Positions 1 to 8,964 of a stretch of DNA of 64,000 nt are shown here, piece by piece. How positions within the stretch are numbered: the stretch's first letter is position 1; each line of letters begins with the position of its first letter. Under the pieces are notes generated by a model. It ran no database searches, was not told the origin of the DNA, and saw only the letters and a list, made by a program, of their open reading frames with translations. The stretch comes from JAJFKB01 sp965230515 (GTDB taxonomy: Bacteria > Pseudomonadota > Gammaproteobacteria > Pseudomonadales > IMCC2047), in assembly GCA_965230515.1 (NCBI GenBank), contig OZ246007.1, forward strand, positions 2,914,001-2,978,000, read 5' to 3'. A program made the position numbers and the translations under genes.

Positions 1-203
1 ATCACGCCCGATGCGCCAACCAACACCAGCGCATCACCACTGCGGGCAAACTGCTGATAATGATCCGTGCGTAAACGTTCCTTCGACGACTCCTGCGCTA
101 CACCACTTAAATCCAGCGCCGCTTCGCAGCCCGTGAGCAGGGTGATACTGAATATGAAAGAAATTATAGAAAAACCGGGGCGAAAAAATTTACCCTTATA
201 CAT
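1..203 (-). CDS. Lipoprotein, N-terminal part only (runs off the window)
   Basis: Reading the minus strand from an ATG at 203-201 gives an open frame of 67 codons that leaves the window at base 1. It begins MYKGKFF, continues with a hydrophobic stretch and then a lipobox LLTGC with the cysteine at residue 26, so the product should be lipidated and anchored to a membrane facing the periplasm. The mature part starts EAALDLSGVAQESSKER and then reads GDALVLVGASGV near the edge. That phrase resembles the first blade of YCF48/BNR-type beta-propeller proteins, but only one blade is visible, so the family is a guess. The lipoprotein call itself is well supported. Confidence 0.6.
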   Translation of the reverse strand, partial: MYKGKFFRPGFSIISFIFSITLLTGCEAALDLSGVAQESSKERLRTDHYQQFARSGDALVLVGASGV

Positions 204-885
204 TAGATTACCTATACCCAAATATTTCAGTTGCGATAAAAATTATAATTTTCGGTAGTTAATTAAAGTTTAACCAACTGCCAGCTAAATCGATTAGCCC
301 ACAATGAGTGGTCACAACCTGGTTGGAGGCTGCAACCTGACGGGGCTAAATGTTTTAGAATTAAAGATCTTCTTATCCAATCCGGGTGCCACAACGTGCC
401 CGGTATTTCTGCTGCTTCAATTGCCAACTATTTTTTCCGTTCATTTTATTTAGCGCGTAAATGTCTGCATGTGCGAGAGTGTATAAACCGATGTCTGTAA
501 GGGAACCAGTTAATTCAGGGTCTTTTGACTTATTCTGCTTACCACTCCTGACGCCAACGAACACTGATGTGGATCAGGGCGCTCTTTTAATTTTATAGCT
601 TAATAAGCAGCAATGAGTATGCCATTTTCGTTTTGTGACGCAAAAAAAGTAACTTAACAATATGATTAGTAAGGATAAATATATTTTTGTGCTGAATTTA
701 GAGCAAGCAGTGGTCTTATGAAATTTATGAGTTGGAGTGTTTATTTAACGATATGATAAAATGCCGGCTGCCAAATTTATCTTTTCGTTAATTGTGGTTT
801 TTTATTCTCTGGCGTTCATAACGTCCCAAAAGATAAAAACCGAAAAGTATGTTTGCCATTTAAAAACGGCTCGTTGGGTGAAAAA
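204..885. other. Intergenic stretch, AT-rich, no convincing gene
   Basis: About 680 bases separate the edge lipoprotein from the phenol regulator. A 63-codon minus-strand frame at 373-564 (starting MFVGVRSGKQ, ending RCGTRIG) is the only candidate. It has no recognisable domain and no clear ribosome binding site, so it is not called. No clean terminator hairpin was found for the regulator gene that ends at 886. Confidence 0.4.
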
Positions 886-2598
886 CTATCGCTTGGTTAG
901 CCGGTAAGCCAATGCAGGGCGAGTTATGTTCAGCAGGCGTGCAGCTTTTGAAACATTTCCGCCGGCTTTTGACATGGCTTTATCAATGAGCAGGTTTTCC
1001 AGCTGCTCAAGTCCGATTTCCTGATCAAGCAGGGCTTCAGCCCAGTCCTTTTCGCAATTAATCTGCTGTCCTGAAATGCTTGCGTCGCTCTCGGCAATCA
1101 ACGATCCGGAGCTTGATAGAGCATTCACATTGTTTGAGCTTTCGTCAATGCCAATGATCAACTCGTCCACGCCTATGGTGTCGTTAGTCTCGGTTAGAAT
1201 GACGCCGCGCTCTATAATATTGCCCAGTTCGCGGATATTACCGGGCCAGTCATATGTCATCAGTGCATCCATTGCCTTGTTTGACAGCCCCAGAGTGCGC
1301 TTGTGGTAGCGGGCGTGATACTTGTCGATAAAGTGTTCTGCCAGTAATGGAATATCATCTCTGCGGTCCCGCAGCGGGGGAATAGTTACGGGAAACACAT
1401 TAAGCCGGTAGTAAAGGTCGGCACGAAAACGTCCTGCTTTAACAGCTTCATCAAGATTTTCATTAGTTGCGGCAATCACTCTGACATCAACTGAACGGGT
1501 TCTGTTGTCGCCGACACGTTCCAGTTCGCCCTCTTGCAGAACACGCAGCAATGAGGCCTGAGCGCGGGGTGTCAGTTCTACCACTTCATCAAGGAATACG
1601 GTACCTTTATGTGCTCGTTCAAAGCGTCCCATACGCGATTGTGTGGCTCCGGTAAAAGCGCCTTTCTCAACGCCAAACAGCTCCGCTTCAATCAGGTCGG
1701 GCGGAATAGCGGCACAATTGACTGCTATAAAAGGTTCGTTGGCCCGATCACTGTGCATATGCAGGCCTTGCGCCATGACTTCTTTGCCCACACCTGTTTC
1801 ACCGTATAAGAGTACGGATACATTGGAGTGAGATGCTTTGTTGGCCATATCACAGACCTGCTGGAAAGCTTTGGAGTGGCCCACCGCATTACTGAGCATA
1901 TCGCTGCCGCTTATGTTTTTTCTTAATCCTGAAATCTGTGATTGCAGTTCATAGAGTTCTTCGATTAAAGGGTCGGCGACAAAATAGCGCTTGAACTCCT
2001 CGTGGTCCTCCCATTCGTGTGCGGGTTTGCCTATTGCCCGGCACTGCTCGTCACCACAGCCACGGCATTCTACCTCTTTAAAAATAATCTCCTTTTCCAG
2101 CGCTGAAGAAGAATAGCCACAGGCATAACCGATCAGAATCCAGCAAACGGGATCTTCCAGGATGCCAAATTCGGAGAGACAGATGTCAACCTCAAAGGAG
2201 TTTAGCCAGAGGTGTTCCATAAAAAAGTGGCCGGTTTCGGGATCAATCTCGATTTTAAGTGGTTCTACCTGAACCATTCCCCGCAGCATGTGCAATTGGG
2301 GGCCAGCGAGAAAGCTGTCGATAATGCTGGCATTTGGCCTGAGGTGGCGGGCCATTTCACCATCTTTCAGACCGTTCTGGTAGCCAAGGCGCATGAAAAA
2401 ACCTTTGGTTCTTTCCAGGCCAAGTGTTTGCAGCACTTCGCGACGAAATCCAGCCAACGCAGGCAATGTCATCAATATGCTGCGTTGCTCACCCAGCCAG
2501 ATTTTGCCCTGATCGGTTTGGAATCGGATTAATTGTGATAGATCGTTGATATCCGGAAACTGGAAATTCGATGTATTGTCTGCTGAACTCATGCGCAC
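886..2598 (-). CDS. dmpR: DmpR/XylR-type sigma-54-dependent regulator of phenol catabolism
   Basis: A 570-residue bacterial enhancer-binding protein. Residues ~20-125 match the XylR N-terminal effector-sensing region. A V4R segment follows, with the cysteine cluster VECRGCGDEQC at 176-186. The AAA+ domain has Walker A GETGVGKE (266-273), the sigma-54-contacting loop GAFTGA (313-318) and Walker B TVFLDE (333-338). The C-terminus ends in a Fis-type helix-turn-helix (~545-568, GGNVSKAARLLN). Family members bind a phenol or related aromatic and then activate a -24/-12 promoter. The gene is divergent from the phenol hydroxylase operon, and the 438-base gap holds matching sites. A second possible start is the ATG two codons downstream. 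Assignment of the exact effector is inferred from context. Confidence 0.93.
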   Translation of the reverse strand: MRMSSADNTSNFQFPDINDLSQLIRFQTDQGKIWLGEQRSILMTLPALAGFRREVLQTLGLERTKGFFMRLGYQNGLKDGEMARHLRPNASIIDSFLAGPQLHMLRGMVQVEPLKIEIDPETGHFFMEHLWLNSFEVDICLSEFGILEDPVCWILIGYACGYSSSALEKEIIFKEVECRGCGDEQCRAIGKPAHEWEDHEEFKRYFVADPLIEELYELQSQISGLRKNISGSDMLSNAVGHSKAFQQVCDMANKASHSNVSVLLYGETGVGKEVMAQGLHMHSDRANEPFIAVNCAAIPPDLIEAELFGVEKGAFTGATQSRMGRFERAHKGTVFLDEVVELTPRAQASLLRVLQEGELERVGDNRTRSVDVRVIAATNENLDEAVKAGRFRADLYYRLNVFPVTIPPLRDRRDDIPLLAEHFIDKYHARYHKRTLGLSNKAMDALMTYDWPGNIRELGNIIERGVILTETNDTIGVDELIIGIDESSNNVNALSSSGSLIAESDASISGQQINCEKDWAEALLDQEIGLEQLENLLIDKAMSKAGGNVSKAARLLNITRPALAYRLTKR

Positions 2599-2641
2599 AA
2601 GCTACTCCTGTTGAATGGAATTTGCCAGATGAAATTTAATC

Positions 2642-2653
2642 ATTTCATGAAAT
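2642..2653. promoter_or_regulatory. Palindrome close to the dmpR start, possible third regulator half-site
   Basis: ATTTCATGAAAT is a perfect 12-bp palindrome about 45 bases upstream of the regulator start. The same core, TTTCATGAA or TTCATGAA, occurs in both arms of the larger inverted repeat at 2794-2842. Its position could allow autoregulation of the regulator; this is inference. Confidence 0.4.
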
Positions 2654-2793
2654 TAATATCGAGTTGAAGAGAGCGTTTTCTAAAGCTAATTACCTAACTT
2701 ATTGAAAACATACAACAATAAAGTTTTATAATTAAAATAAAATTTTCGCCTTATAGTCTGTCTAATAATCTATCCAGTCCAGCAACTCAGATG

Positions 2794-2842
2794 TTCATGA
2801 AATCATTAATTAGGGATGAACAAAAATTAATGATTTCATGAA
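2794..2842. promoter_or_regulatory. 17-bp perfect inverted repeat, probable upstream activator sites for the DmpR-like regulator
   Basis: The left arm is TTCATGAAATCATTAAT (2794-2810). Its exact reverse complement is at 2826-2842, with a 15-base spacer. The element lies about 80-125 bases upstream of the -24/-12 promoter at 2918, which is the usual distance for enhancer sites of XylR/DmpR regulators. The sequence differs from the classical Pseudomonas DmpR half-site, so binding is inferred from position and symmetry. Confidence 0.6.
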
Positions 2843-2917
2843 ATTTGCTACTTTGCCACTGTCTTCTGAAAATCGGAATATCCGTTAACTATTTGAAAAA
2901 TAAAAATATAAAAGGTA

Positions 2918-2933
2918 TGGCATGCTCTTTGCT
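2918..2933 (+). promoter_or_regulatory. Sigma-54 (-24/-12) promoter of the phenol operon
   Basis: TGGCATGCTCTTTGCT fits the consensus TGGCAC-N5-TTGC. The GG (2919-2920) and GC (2931-2932) doublets have the required 12-base offset. The predicted start of transcription is near 2944, about 90 bases before dmpK. The sixth consensus base is T instead of C. A sigma-54 site beside a GAFTGA-type regulator is strong context. Confidence 0.8.
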
Positions 2934-3036
2934 ATTTATTCCTTTATTAGGTCATGCCCAAGATATAGCAAGTTATGGCAGTAGTGATGCAAAGGTGGAA
3001 TAAGATATTAGTCCAAGCCAACGAGCGAATCGATAT

Positions 3037-3288
3037 ATGACGTTGAAAGTGGTTAGCAAAAGAAACTTTGACGAACAGAAGCGCTTTGTGCGAATCAGAA
3101 AGCGGGTCAGAGGATTTGTCGAATTTGATTTTGCGATAGGGGATCCAAGTATTTATATCGAGCTGATTTTGCCTGATGCGGCGTTTGAGGAGTTTTGTAA
3201 GAAGAACCAGGCGGTGCACATGACAAAGCAGCAGGCGGAAGCTGTGGATCGGGATATGCAGAAGTGGCGTTATGGCGAGCAGGACTGA
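3037..3288 (+). CDS. dmpK: Phenol hydroxylase assembly protein (P0)
   Basis: An 83-residue protein, the normal size for DmpK/PhlA. It is the first gene of the phenol operon. DmpK is not part of the catalytic cycle; in Pseudomonas it helps insert iron into the apo-oxygenase and is inhibitory when in excess. The sequence has the family pattern of a short beta-rich domain (KRFVRIRKRVRGFVEFDFAIGD) followed by a helical tail. The ribosome binding site before the ATG is weak, which would fit a product needed in small amounts. The identification rests on size, family resemblance and fixed position ahead of dmpL. Confidence 0.88.
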   Translation: MTLKVVSKRNFDEQKRFVRIRKRVRGFVEFDFAIGDPSIYIELILPDAAFEEFCKKNQAVHMTKQQAEAVDRDMQKWRYGEQD

Positions 3289-3342
3289 TTTTTGTACTGT
3301 TTCCATAACGGAAAATAATTAATCCAGACGAGAACAGATGAG

Positions 3343-4329
3343 ATGACGATTGAAATCAAAACCGCGACCCTGGAACCAGTGAGGAACACGTTCGCTCATA
3401 TCGAGCGCCGATTTGGCGATAAGCCGGCCACGCGTTATCAGGAAGGCACCTACGATATCCAGGCAGAAACCAACTTTCATTACAAGCCGATGTGGCAGCC
3501 CGAATACGAGCTGAATGACCCGCGCCGCACGGCTATCGTGATGGAGGACTGGTATGAACTAAAGGATCCGCGTCAGTTTTACTACGGCACTTATGTGCAG
3601 CAACGCGCGAAGATGCAGGAGGTTGCCGAGAGCAATTACAGCTTCTTTGAAAAGCGTAACCTGTCAGACTTGCTTTCAGATGCGGTCAAGGAAAAGCTGG
3701 TTCGCTTTTTAATCCCGCTGCGTCATGTCGAGCATACGGCGAATCTTAACAATGTTTATGGAACAGCTTACGGCTATGGCACGGCCATTACCCAGGCACT
3801 GTTATTTGATGGTATGGATCGTTTTGGTATTGCCCAATACCTGTCGCGGATCGGGCTGATTCTGGACGGTAATACCGGTGACAAGCTGGCTGAAGCCAAA
3901 ACCTACTGGATCGAAGATGAAGTCTGGCAGGGTATGCGGGCGCTTTGCGAAAAAACGCTCATTACCAAAGACTGGTTCGAGTTGTTTGTGGTGCAGGATC
4001 TGTTGATGGATACCCTGGTCTATGACCTGTTTTTTAATCAGTTTGAGGATTCGCTGAGGGCCGAAGGTGCACAGGATGTGGGAATGCTGATGGAGTTTAT
4101 GCAGGCCTGGCATAAGGATGTCAGTCGCTGGGTGGACGCAGTGCTCAAAAGAGTGGTCGCTGAATCGGATGAAAACCGGACCATCATCGAGGGCTGGGTT
4201 AATGAGTGGCGTGGACAGGTTGAGCAGGCGTTGCAGCCATTAGTGGCTGAGTTATTGGGAGGTGAAGCGCTGGAACAGGCTTCTGCGGTGTTGGAAAAGC
4301 GTCTGAAAAAGGCGGGATTATTTAAATAG
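3343..4329 (+). CDS. dmpL: Phenol 2-monooxygenase, P1 (beta) oxygenase subunit
   Basis: A 328-residue protein of the TouE/DmpL class. It is the structural beta subunit of the soluble diiron multicomponent oxygenase that hydroxylates phenol to catechol. It pairs with the catalytic DmpN in an (abg)2 complex in the cytoplasm. The ferritin-like helical fold is retained, but the diiron ligand motifs present in DmpN are absent, as expected for this subunit. The length is typical (~330). The next gene, dmpM, begins 11 bases after its stop, so both are almost certainly co-transcribed and co-translated. Confidence 0.93.
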   Translation: MTIEIKTATLEPVRNTFAHIERRFGDKPATRYQEGTYDIQAETNFHYKPMWQPEYELNDPRRTAIVMEDWYELKDPRQFYYGTYVQQRAKMQEVAESNYSFFEKRNLSDLLSDAVKEKLVRFLIPLRHVEHTANLNNVYGTAYGYGTAITQALLFDGMDRFGIAQYLSRIGLILDGNTGDKLAEAKTYWIEDEVWQGMRALCEKTLITKDWFELFVVQDLLMDTLVYDLFFNQFEDSLRAEGAQDVGMLMEFMQAWHKDVSRWVDAVLKRVVAESDENRTIIEGWVNEWRGQVEQALQPLVAELLGGEALEQASAVLEKRLKKAGLFK

Positions 4330-4340
4330 AGGAAAATGAG

Positions 4341-4610
4341 ATGTCAAAAGTTTATATCGCCTTACAGGATAACGAAGAAGCCCGCTACATCGTAGAAGCC
4401 ATAGAAGATGACAACCCGGATGCAACCGTTATTCGTCAACCCGCCATGATACGAGTAGAGAATGAGAACAGGCTGGTGGTGCGGCGTGAAACGGTTGAGG
4501 AAAAAATGGGCCGGGACTGGGATGTCCAGGAACTGCATATGAACCTCATTACCCTGTCGGGTAATGTCGATGAGGATGACGACCAGTTGTCCATCGAGTG
4601 GAAACAGTAG
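4341..4610 (+). CDS. dmpM: Phenol hydroxylase regulatory/effector component P2
   Basis: An 89-residue cofactorless effector protein (MmoB/DmpM family). It binds the oxygenase and is needed for efficient hydroxylation. The family's conserved patches are visible: VYIALQDNEEARYIVEAIE near the start and the acidic end NVDEDDDQLSIEWKQ. It lies between the two oxygenase subunits, as in all dmp-type operons. A good AGGAAAATG-like ribosome binding region precedes the ATG. The stop is followed after 11 bases by the dmpN start. Confidence 0.92.
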   Translation: MSKVYIALQDNEEARYIVEAIEDDNPDATVIRQPAMIRVENENRLVVRRETVEEKMGRDWDVQELHMNLITLSGNVDEDDDQLSIEWKQ

Positions 4611-4621
4611 GGGAAATATTG

Positions 4622-6121
4622 ATGGCTAGCAAACTGAATATCAAAGACAAATATCGTCTATTAACGCGGGATCTGGACTGGGATTTCGATTACCAGGATC
4701 GTAAGGAAGCCTTTCCCTATGAAGAGTTTGAGGGGATCAAGATTACCGACTGGAGCAAATGGGAAGATCCGTTTCGGCTGACCATGGATGCTTACTGGAA
4801 GTATCAGGCGGAGAAGGAAAAAAAGCTGTATGCGATTTTTGATGCCTTCTCGCAGAACAATGGACACGTTAATGTCACGGACGCACGCTATGTGAATGCC
4901 ATCAAACTGTTTCTGACCGGTGTTTCGCCTTTGGAATATCAGGCGCATCTGGGGTTCGCTGCGGTTGGTCGGCAGTTCAGTGGCGTGGGTGCGCGGGTCG
5001 CCTGTCAGATGCAGTCGCTGGATGAACTGCGTCACGTACAGACCCAGGTTCATGCGATGAGTCACTACAACAAATTCTTTGACGGGTTTCAGGAATTCCC
5101 ACACATGCACGACCGGGTCTGGTACCTGTCTGTGCCCAAGTCTTTCTTTGATGATGCGCGTTCCGCCGGGCCGTTCGAGTTCATGATTGCGATCGGCTTC
5201 TCCTTTGAATATGTACTGACCAACCTGTTGTTTGTGCCCTTTATGTCAGGTGCGGCTTACAACGGCGATATGGCTACGGTGACCTTTGGCTTTTCCGCAC
5301 AGTCAGACGAAGCGCGCCATATGACGCTGGGGCTTGAGGTGATCAAGTTTCTGCTGGAACAGCATGAGGATAACGTACCGATCGTGCAGAAATGGATCAA
5401 TAAATGGTTGTGGCGCGGTTACCGGGTATTAGCGCTGGTGGCGATGATGATGGACTATATGCTGCCCAATAAAGTGATGTCCTGGAAAGAAGCCTGGGAG
5501 GTCTATTTTGAGGAAGCCGGTGGTGCACTGTTCAAGGATCTGGCGCGATACGGTATCGAGATGCCCGATTATGTGGATACCATCGCCAAAGAAAAAGAAC
5601 ACCTGAGCCACCAGGCCTGGTGGATCTTCTATAACTTTACCCATGCGGCGGCTTTCCACACCTGGATCCCCTCTGAAAAAGAGCTGGATTGGCTGAGTGA
5701 AAAATACCCGTCCACCTTTGATCAGTATTACCGCCCCCGTTTTGAACTGGCGGCACAGATGGAGAAGGAGGGCGAGCGTTTCTATTCCACCGGCCTGCCA
5801 CAACTGTGCCAGATCTGCCAGATTCCGATGGGCTTTACGGAAATGGACAACCCGACGCTGCTTGCATATCGTGATTCGGTCTACAAGGGCGACCGCTATC
5901 ATTTCTGCTCAGACGGTTGCAAGACCATTTTTGATGATGAGCCGGAGAAGTACGTGCACTCGTGGCTGCCGGTACAACAGATTTTCCAGGGTAATTGTGG
6001 TGGTGCAGATGTTGAGACCGTGCTCAAGGATTACTATCGCCTGAACATGGGAGCAGACAACCTTGAATTTGTGGGTTCCCCGGATGATCAGCGCTGGAAA
6101 TCATGGAAGGGTGTTGCCTGA
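4622..6121 (+). CDS. dmpN: Phenol 2-monooxygenase, P3 (alpha) catalytic diiron subunit
   Basis: A 499-residue catalytic subunit; its diiron site activates oxygen and hydroxylates phenol to catechol. Predicted iron ligands are E105, E135 and H138 (in LDELRH), E196, and E230 and H233 (in SDEARH), matching the two E-x2-H helices of toluene/phenol monooxygenases. A C-terminal YHS-type zinc region carries C396, C399, C429 and C433. The ATG at 4622 is chosen because AGGGGAAA lies just upstream. A longer frame from 4598 would overlap dmpM and add eight unrelated residues. Confidence 0.95.
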   Translation: MASKLNIKDKYRLLTRDLDWDFDYQDRKEAFPYEEFEGIKITDWSKWEDPFRLTMDAYWKYQAEKEKKLYAIFDAFSQNNGHVNVTDARYVNAIKLFLTGVSPLEYQAHLGFAAVGRQFSGVGARVACQMQSLDELRHVQTQVHAMSHYNKFFDGFQEFPHMHDRVWYLSVPKSFFDDARSAGPFEFMIAIGFSFEYVLTNLLFVPFMSGAAYNGDMATVTFGFSAQSDEARHMTLGLEVIKFLLEQHEDNVPIVQKWINKWLWRGYRVLALVAMMMDYMLPNKVMSWKEAWEVYFEEAGGALFKDLARYGIEMPDYVDTIAKEKEHLSHQAWWIFYNFTHAAAFHTWIPSEKELDWLSEKYPSTFDQYYRPRFELAAQMEKEGERFYSTGLPQLCQICQIPMGFTEMDNPTLLAYRDSVYKGDRYHFCSDGCKTIFDDEPEKYVHSWLPVQQIFQGNCGGADVETVLKDYYRLNMGADNLEFVGSPDDQRWKSWKGVA

Positions 6122-6184
6122 TGGGCGCGCCTTCACTCCAGATTGACGATAACCGATTATCAGAGATGAAAGAGAGAATGAACA

Positions 6185-6547
6185 ATGTCAACACATGCGA
6201 TAACACCGGATTATCACGGTGACATAAAAGATGCGCGGGAAAACTACCATGGCAATATCATGGTGTTTATCGGCTGGGATCACCACCTGCTGTTCTGCGC
6301 ATCCAAGGCTTTTCCTTTGCCACCGGAGATGACCATTGGTCAGATCATCGACAATGTGATGCCGGAAGCGTTTGGTCAGCACCCTGAGTTTGACAAGATC
6401 AACTGGGAAACGGCCAGCTGGCTGCTTGACGGCGAACCCTTTACGCCGGATATGGATAAGGGTATCGAGGAGCAGGGGATTGGTCACAAATCTTTGATCC
6501 GCTTTCAGACACCTGAACTGAAGGGCTACGCAGGAGCGGGCATTTAG
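6185..6547 (+). CDS. dmpO: Phenol hydroxylase P4 subunit (gamma)
   Basis: A 120-residue protein in the fixed position between the catalytic subunit and the reductase. It corresponds to the small gamma subunit (TouB-like fold) that completes the hydroxylase heterotrimer. It contains the typical segments NIMVFIGWDHHLLFC and MTIGQIIDNVMPEAF. The gap to dmpN is 63 bases, the widest among the oxygenase genes, with no hairpin seen in it. Confidence 0.9.
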   Translation: MSTHAITPDYHGDIKDARENYHGNIMVFIGWDHHLLFCASKAFPLPPEMTIGQIIDNVMPEAFGQHPEFDKINWETASWLLDGEPFTPDMDKGIEEQGIGHKSLIRFQTPELKGYAGAGI

Positions 6548-6600
6548 CAGCAGGAATCAACAGGGGCTGATGCATCAGCTGCATTTGGGATGATAGAAGA

Positions 6601-7662
6601 ATGAGCTACGAAATAACCATAGAACCCACCGGTGATGTCATTGAGGTGGAAGATGGCCAAACTATTCTGGACGCGGCACTGCGTCAGGGAGTCTGGTTAC
6701 CCTTTGCCTGTGGACACGGTACCTGCGCTACCTGCAAATGTCAGGTGGTTGATGGGGATTACGATGTGGGCAATGCATCGCCATTTGCGTTGATGGATAT
6801 GGAACGGGACGAGGGCAAGATCCTGGTATGTTGTGCAACGGCAGAATCCGACATGGTGATCGAGGCGGATATTGATGTTGATCCGGATTTCCTCGGTTAT
6901 CCGGTGGAGGATTACCAGGCGACGGTGACTCAGATCATCGATCTGTCGCCAACCATTAAAGGGATTCATCTGGAACTTGATGGCGAGATGGCGTTCCAGG
7001 CCGGACAATACATCAATCTGAGTATTCCTGGCGTAGAGGGCGTGCGCGCTTTTTCAATCGCGAACAAACCATCGCAGAAGAACCAGGTTGAGCTGCATAT
7101 CAGGCATGTACCGGATGGTGCCGGTACGACCTATATTCACCAGCAGCTTAAAGAGGGTGATCAACTTGAGCTTTCAGGTCCGTACGGACAATTCTTTGTG
7201 CGTAAGTCCGCACCAGAGGATCTGCTGTTTATTGCCGGCGGGTCCGGGTTGTCATCACCACAATCTATGATTCTGGATCTGCTTGAGGCGGGTGATCAGC
7301 GCAAAATCACCCTGTTTCAGGGCGCCAGAAACGTGACGGAACTCTATAACCGTGAGCTGTTCGAGCAGCTTGCGGCAGAGCATGACAATTTTGATTACGT
7401 ACCTGCATTGAATGAACCGGAAGCGGATGATGACTGGAGCGGTTTCACAGGCTTTGTTCATGAGGCAGCGGTGGCACATTTTGACGGCAAGTTTAGTGGT
7501 CACAAGGCCTATCTCTGTGGACCTCCCCCGATGATTGATGCGGCGATAACCGCGCTGATGCAGGGGCGTCTGTTTGAAAGGGATATTCATATGGAGCGTT
7601 TCCTCACGGCTGCCGATGGTGCCGGAGAGGAAGCTCGTAGTGCCCTGTTTAAAAGGATATAG
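6601..7662 (+). CDS. dmpP: Phenol hydroxylase reductase P5 (2Fe-2S, FAD)
   Basis: A 353-residue electron-transfer component that passes electrons from NAD(P)H via FAD and a 2Fe-2S centre to the oxygenase. The N-terminal plant-type ferredoxin domain has ligands C37, C42, C45 and C77. It is followed by a ferredoxin-NADP-reductase-like FAD domain (RAFSIANKPS) and an NAD-binding domain (IAGGSGLSSPQSM, then YLCGPPPMID near the end). Domain order and length are those of DmpP. dmpQ follows 9 bases after the stop. Confidence 0.95.
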   Translation: MSYEITIEPTGDVIEVEDGQTILDAALRQGVWLPFACGHGTCATCKCQVVDGDYDVGNASPFALMDMERDEGKILVCCATAESDMVIEADIDVDPDFLGYPVEDYQATVTQIIDLSPTIKGIHLELDGEMAFQAGQYINLSIPGVEGVRAFSIANKPSQKNQVELHIRHVPDGAGTTYIHQQLKEGDQLELSGPYGQFFVRKSAPEDLLFIAGGSGLSSPQSMILDLLEAGDQRKITLFQGARNVTELYNRELFEQLAAEHDNFDYVPALNEPEADDDWSGFTGFVHEAAVAHFDGKFSGHKAYLCGPPPMIDAAITALMQGRLFERDIHMERFLTAADGAGEEARSALFKRI

Positions 7663-7671
7663 AAGAGACCG

Positions 7672-7968
7672 ATGGCTGGGCAGGCGCTTTATAAAGTACA
7701 GGATGCAAACAGCAGAGAGTTCTTTGAGTGTAACAAGGATCAGAGCTTGCTGGTGGCGATGGAACGTACCCATCCTGGCCTGATCAAGGTAGGATGCCGC
7801 GGTGGTGGTTGCGGTCTGTGCAAGATCAGAGTGGTATCGGGCGAGTATGTGACCAGAGCGATGAGCCGGGCAAAGGTCTCCCTGGACGAAATGGAGCAGG
7901 GGTATGTTCTGGCGTGTCGGGCCTATCCGAGCAGTGACCTGGAATTTGTAGTTGACGAGTTTGATTGA
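7672..7968 (+). CDS. dmpQ: Chloroplast-type ferredoxin that reactivates catechol 2,3-dioxygenase
   Basis: A 98-residue 2Fe-2S ferredoxin with the cluster motif CRGGGCGLCKIRV and the fourth cysteine in YVLACRAYP. XylT/DmpQ/NahT proteins re-reduce the iron of catechol 2,3-dioxygenase after oxidative inactivation. It sits directly before that dioxygenase gene, as in Pseudomonas meta operons. Confidence 0.92.
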   Translation: MAGQALYKVQDANSREFFECNKDQSLLVAMERTHPGLIKVGCRGGGCGLCKIRVVSGEYVTRAMSRAKVSLDEMEQGYVLACRAYPSSDLEFVVDEFD

Positions 7969-8026
7969 AGAAAGTGGGTTGGGTTTAAACTGATTAAAAA
8001 TATATGACAGATTGAGGAGAGGAACC

Positions 8027-8953
8027 ATGAGAAAGGGCGTAATGAGACCGGGGCATGTGCAACTTCGAGTGATGGATATTGAAGAAGCGGTCACGCACTA
8101 TCGAGACCGGCTTGGATTGATAGAAATGGATCGCGATGACAGTGGCCGTGTGTACCTTAAAGGCTGGACGGAAGTGGATGCCTTTTCGGTGGTGCTGCGG
8201 CCCGCTGATGAGCCGGGTATGGATTTTATGGGTTTTAAAGTGGTTTCCGCCGAGGTGATGAATCAGCTCAAGCAGGAACTGATCGATTTTGGCTGCAATG
8301 TGGAAGTCATACCCGCTGGTGAGTTGAACAAGTGTGGCGAACGCGTACGATTTGATTCCCCGACGGGGCATATGTTTGAGCTCTATGCGGAAAAAGAGCA
8401 ACCTGGAAAATGGGGTGTAAACAACAATAACCCGGAGGCGTGGCCTGAAGAGTTAAAGGGTATGCGTGCTCAGCGTTTTGACCACTGCCTGCTTTATGGC
8501 GACGACCTGGATGGTGCGCTGGATCTGTTTGTTAACGTATTGGGCTTTCAGCTCAGTGAAGAGGTGGTTGATACCGAATCGGGTGTTCGTGTGGCGCAGT
8601 TTATCAGCTGTTCCATGAAAGCTCATGATTTGGCCTGGGTCAGGCATCCCGAAAAAGCAAAGTTTCACCACGCTTCGTTCTATCTGGAAACCTGGGGTGA
8701 TGTGTTGCGCGCGGCGGATCTGATTTCCATGTACGACATGTCGCTGGATATCGGCCCGACCCGTCATGGTTTAACGCATGGGCAGACCATCTATTTCTTC
8801 GACCCTTCCGGTAACCGCTCTGAAGTATTTTGTGGCGGGGATTATACCTACCCGGATCATCCTGTGGTCACCTGGGATGCGGACAAACTGGGTAAGGCGA
8901 TTTTCTACCATGACCGGGTGCTCAACGAACGTTTCCTGACGGCTCTGACCTGA
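8027..8953 (+). CDS. dmpB: Catechol 2,3-dioxygenase (extradiol, meta cleavage)
   Basis: A 308-residue type I extradiol dioxygenase. It opens catechol to 2-hydroxymuconic semialdehyde using Fe(II). Two vicinal-oxygen-chelate modules are present. Predicted iron ligands are H153, H214 or H215 (AKFHHASFYL) and E266 (SGNRSEVF), the XylE triad. The ATG at 8027 is preferred because GAGGAGAGG lies 4-13 bases upstream; a start at 8012 would begin inside that ribosome binding site. The length matches XylE (307). Confidence 0.95.
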   Translation: MRKGVMRPGHVQLRVMDIEEAVTHYRDRLGLIEMDRDDSGRVYLKGWTEVDAFSVVLRPADEPGMDFMGFKVVSAEVMNQLKQELIDFGCNVEVIPAGELNKCGERVRFDSPTGHMFELYAEKEQPGKWGVNNNNPEAWPEELKGMRAQRFDHCLLYGDDLDGALDLFVNVLGFQLSEEVVDTESGVRVAQFISCSMKAHDLAWVRHPEKAKFHHASFYLETWGDVLRAADLISMYDMSLDIGPTRHGLTHGQTIYFFDPSGNRSEVFCGGDYTYPDHPVVTWDADKLGKAIFYHDRVLNERFLTALT

Positions 8954-8964
8954 TTGGCGCTCTC

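Noticed and set aside
373..564. 63-codon minus-strand frame starting MFVGVRSGKQ
   Set aside because: No recognisable domain, no clear ribosome binding site and isolated in an AT-rich gap; length is within chance expectation.
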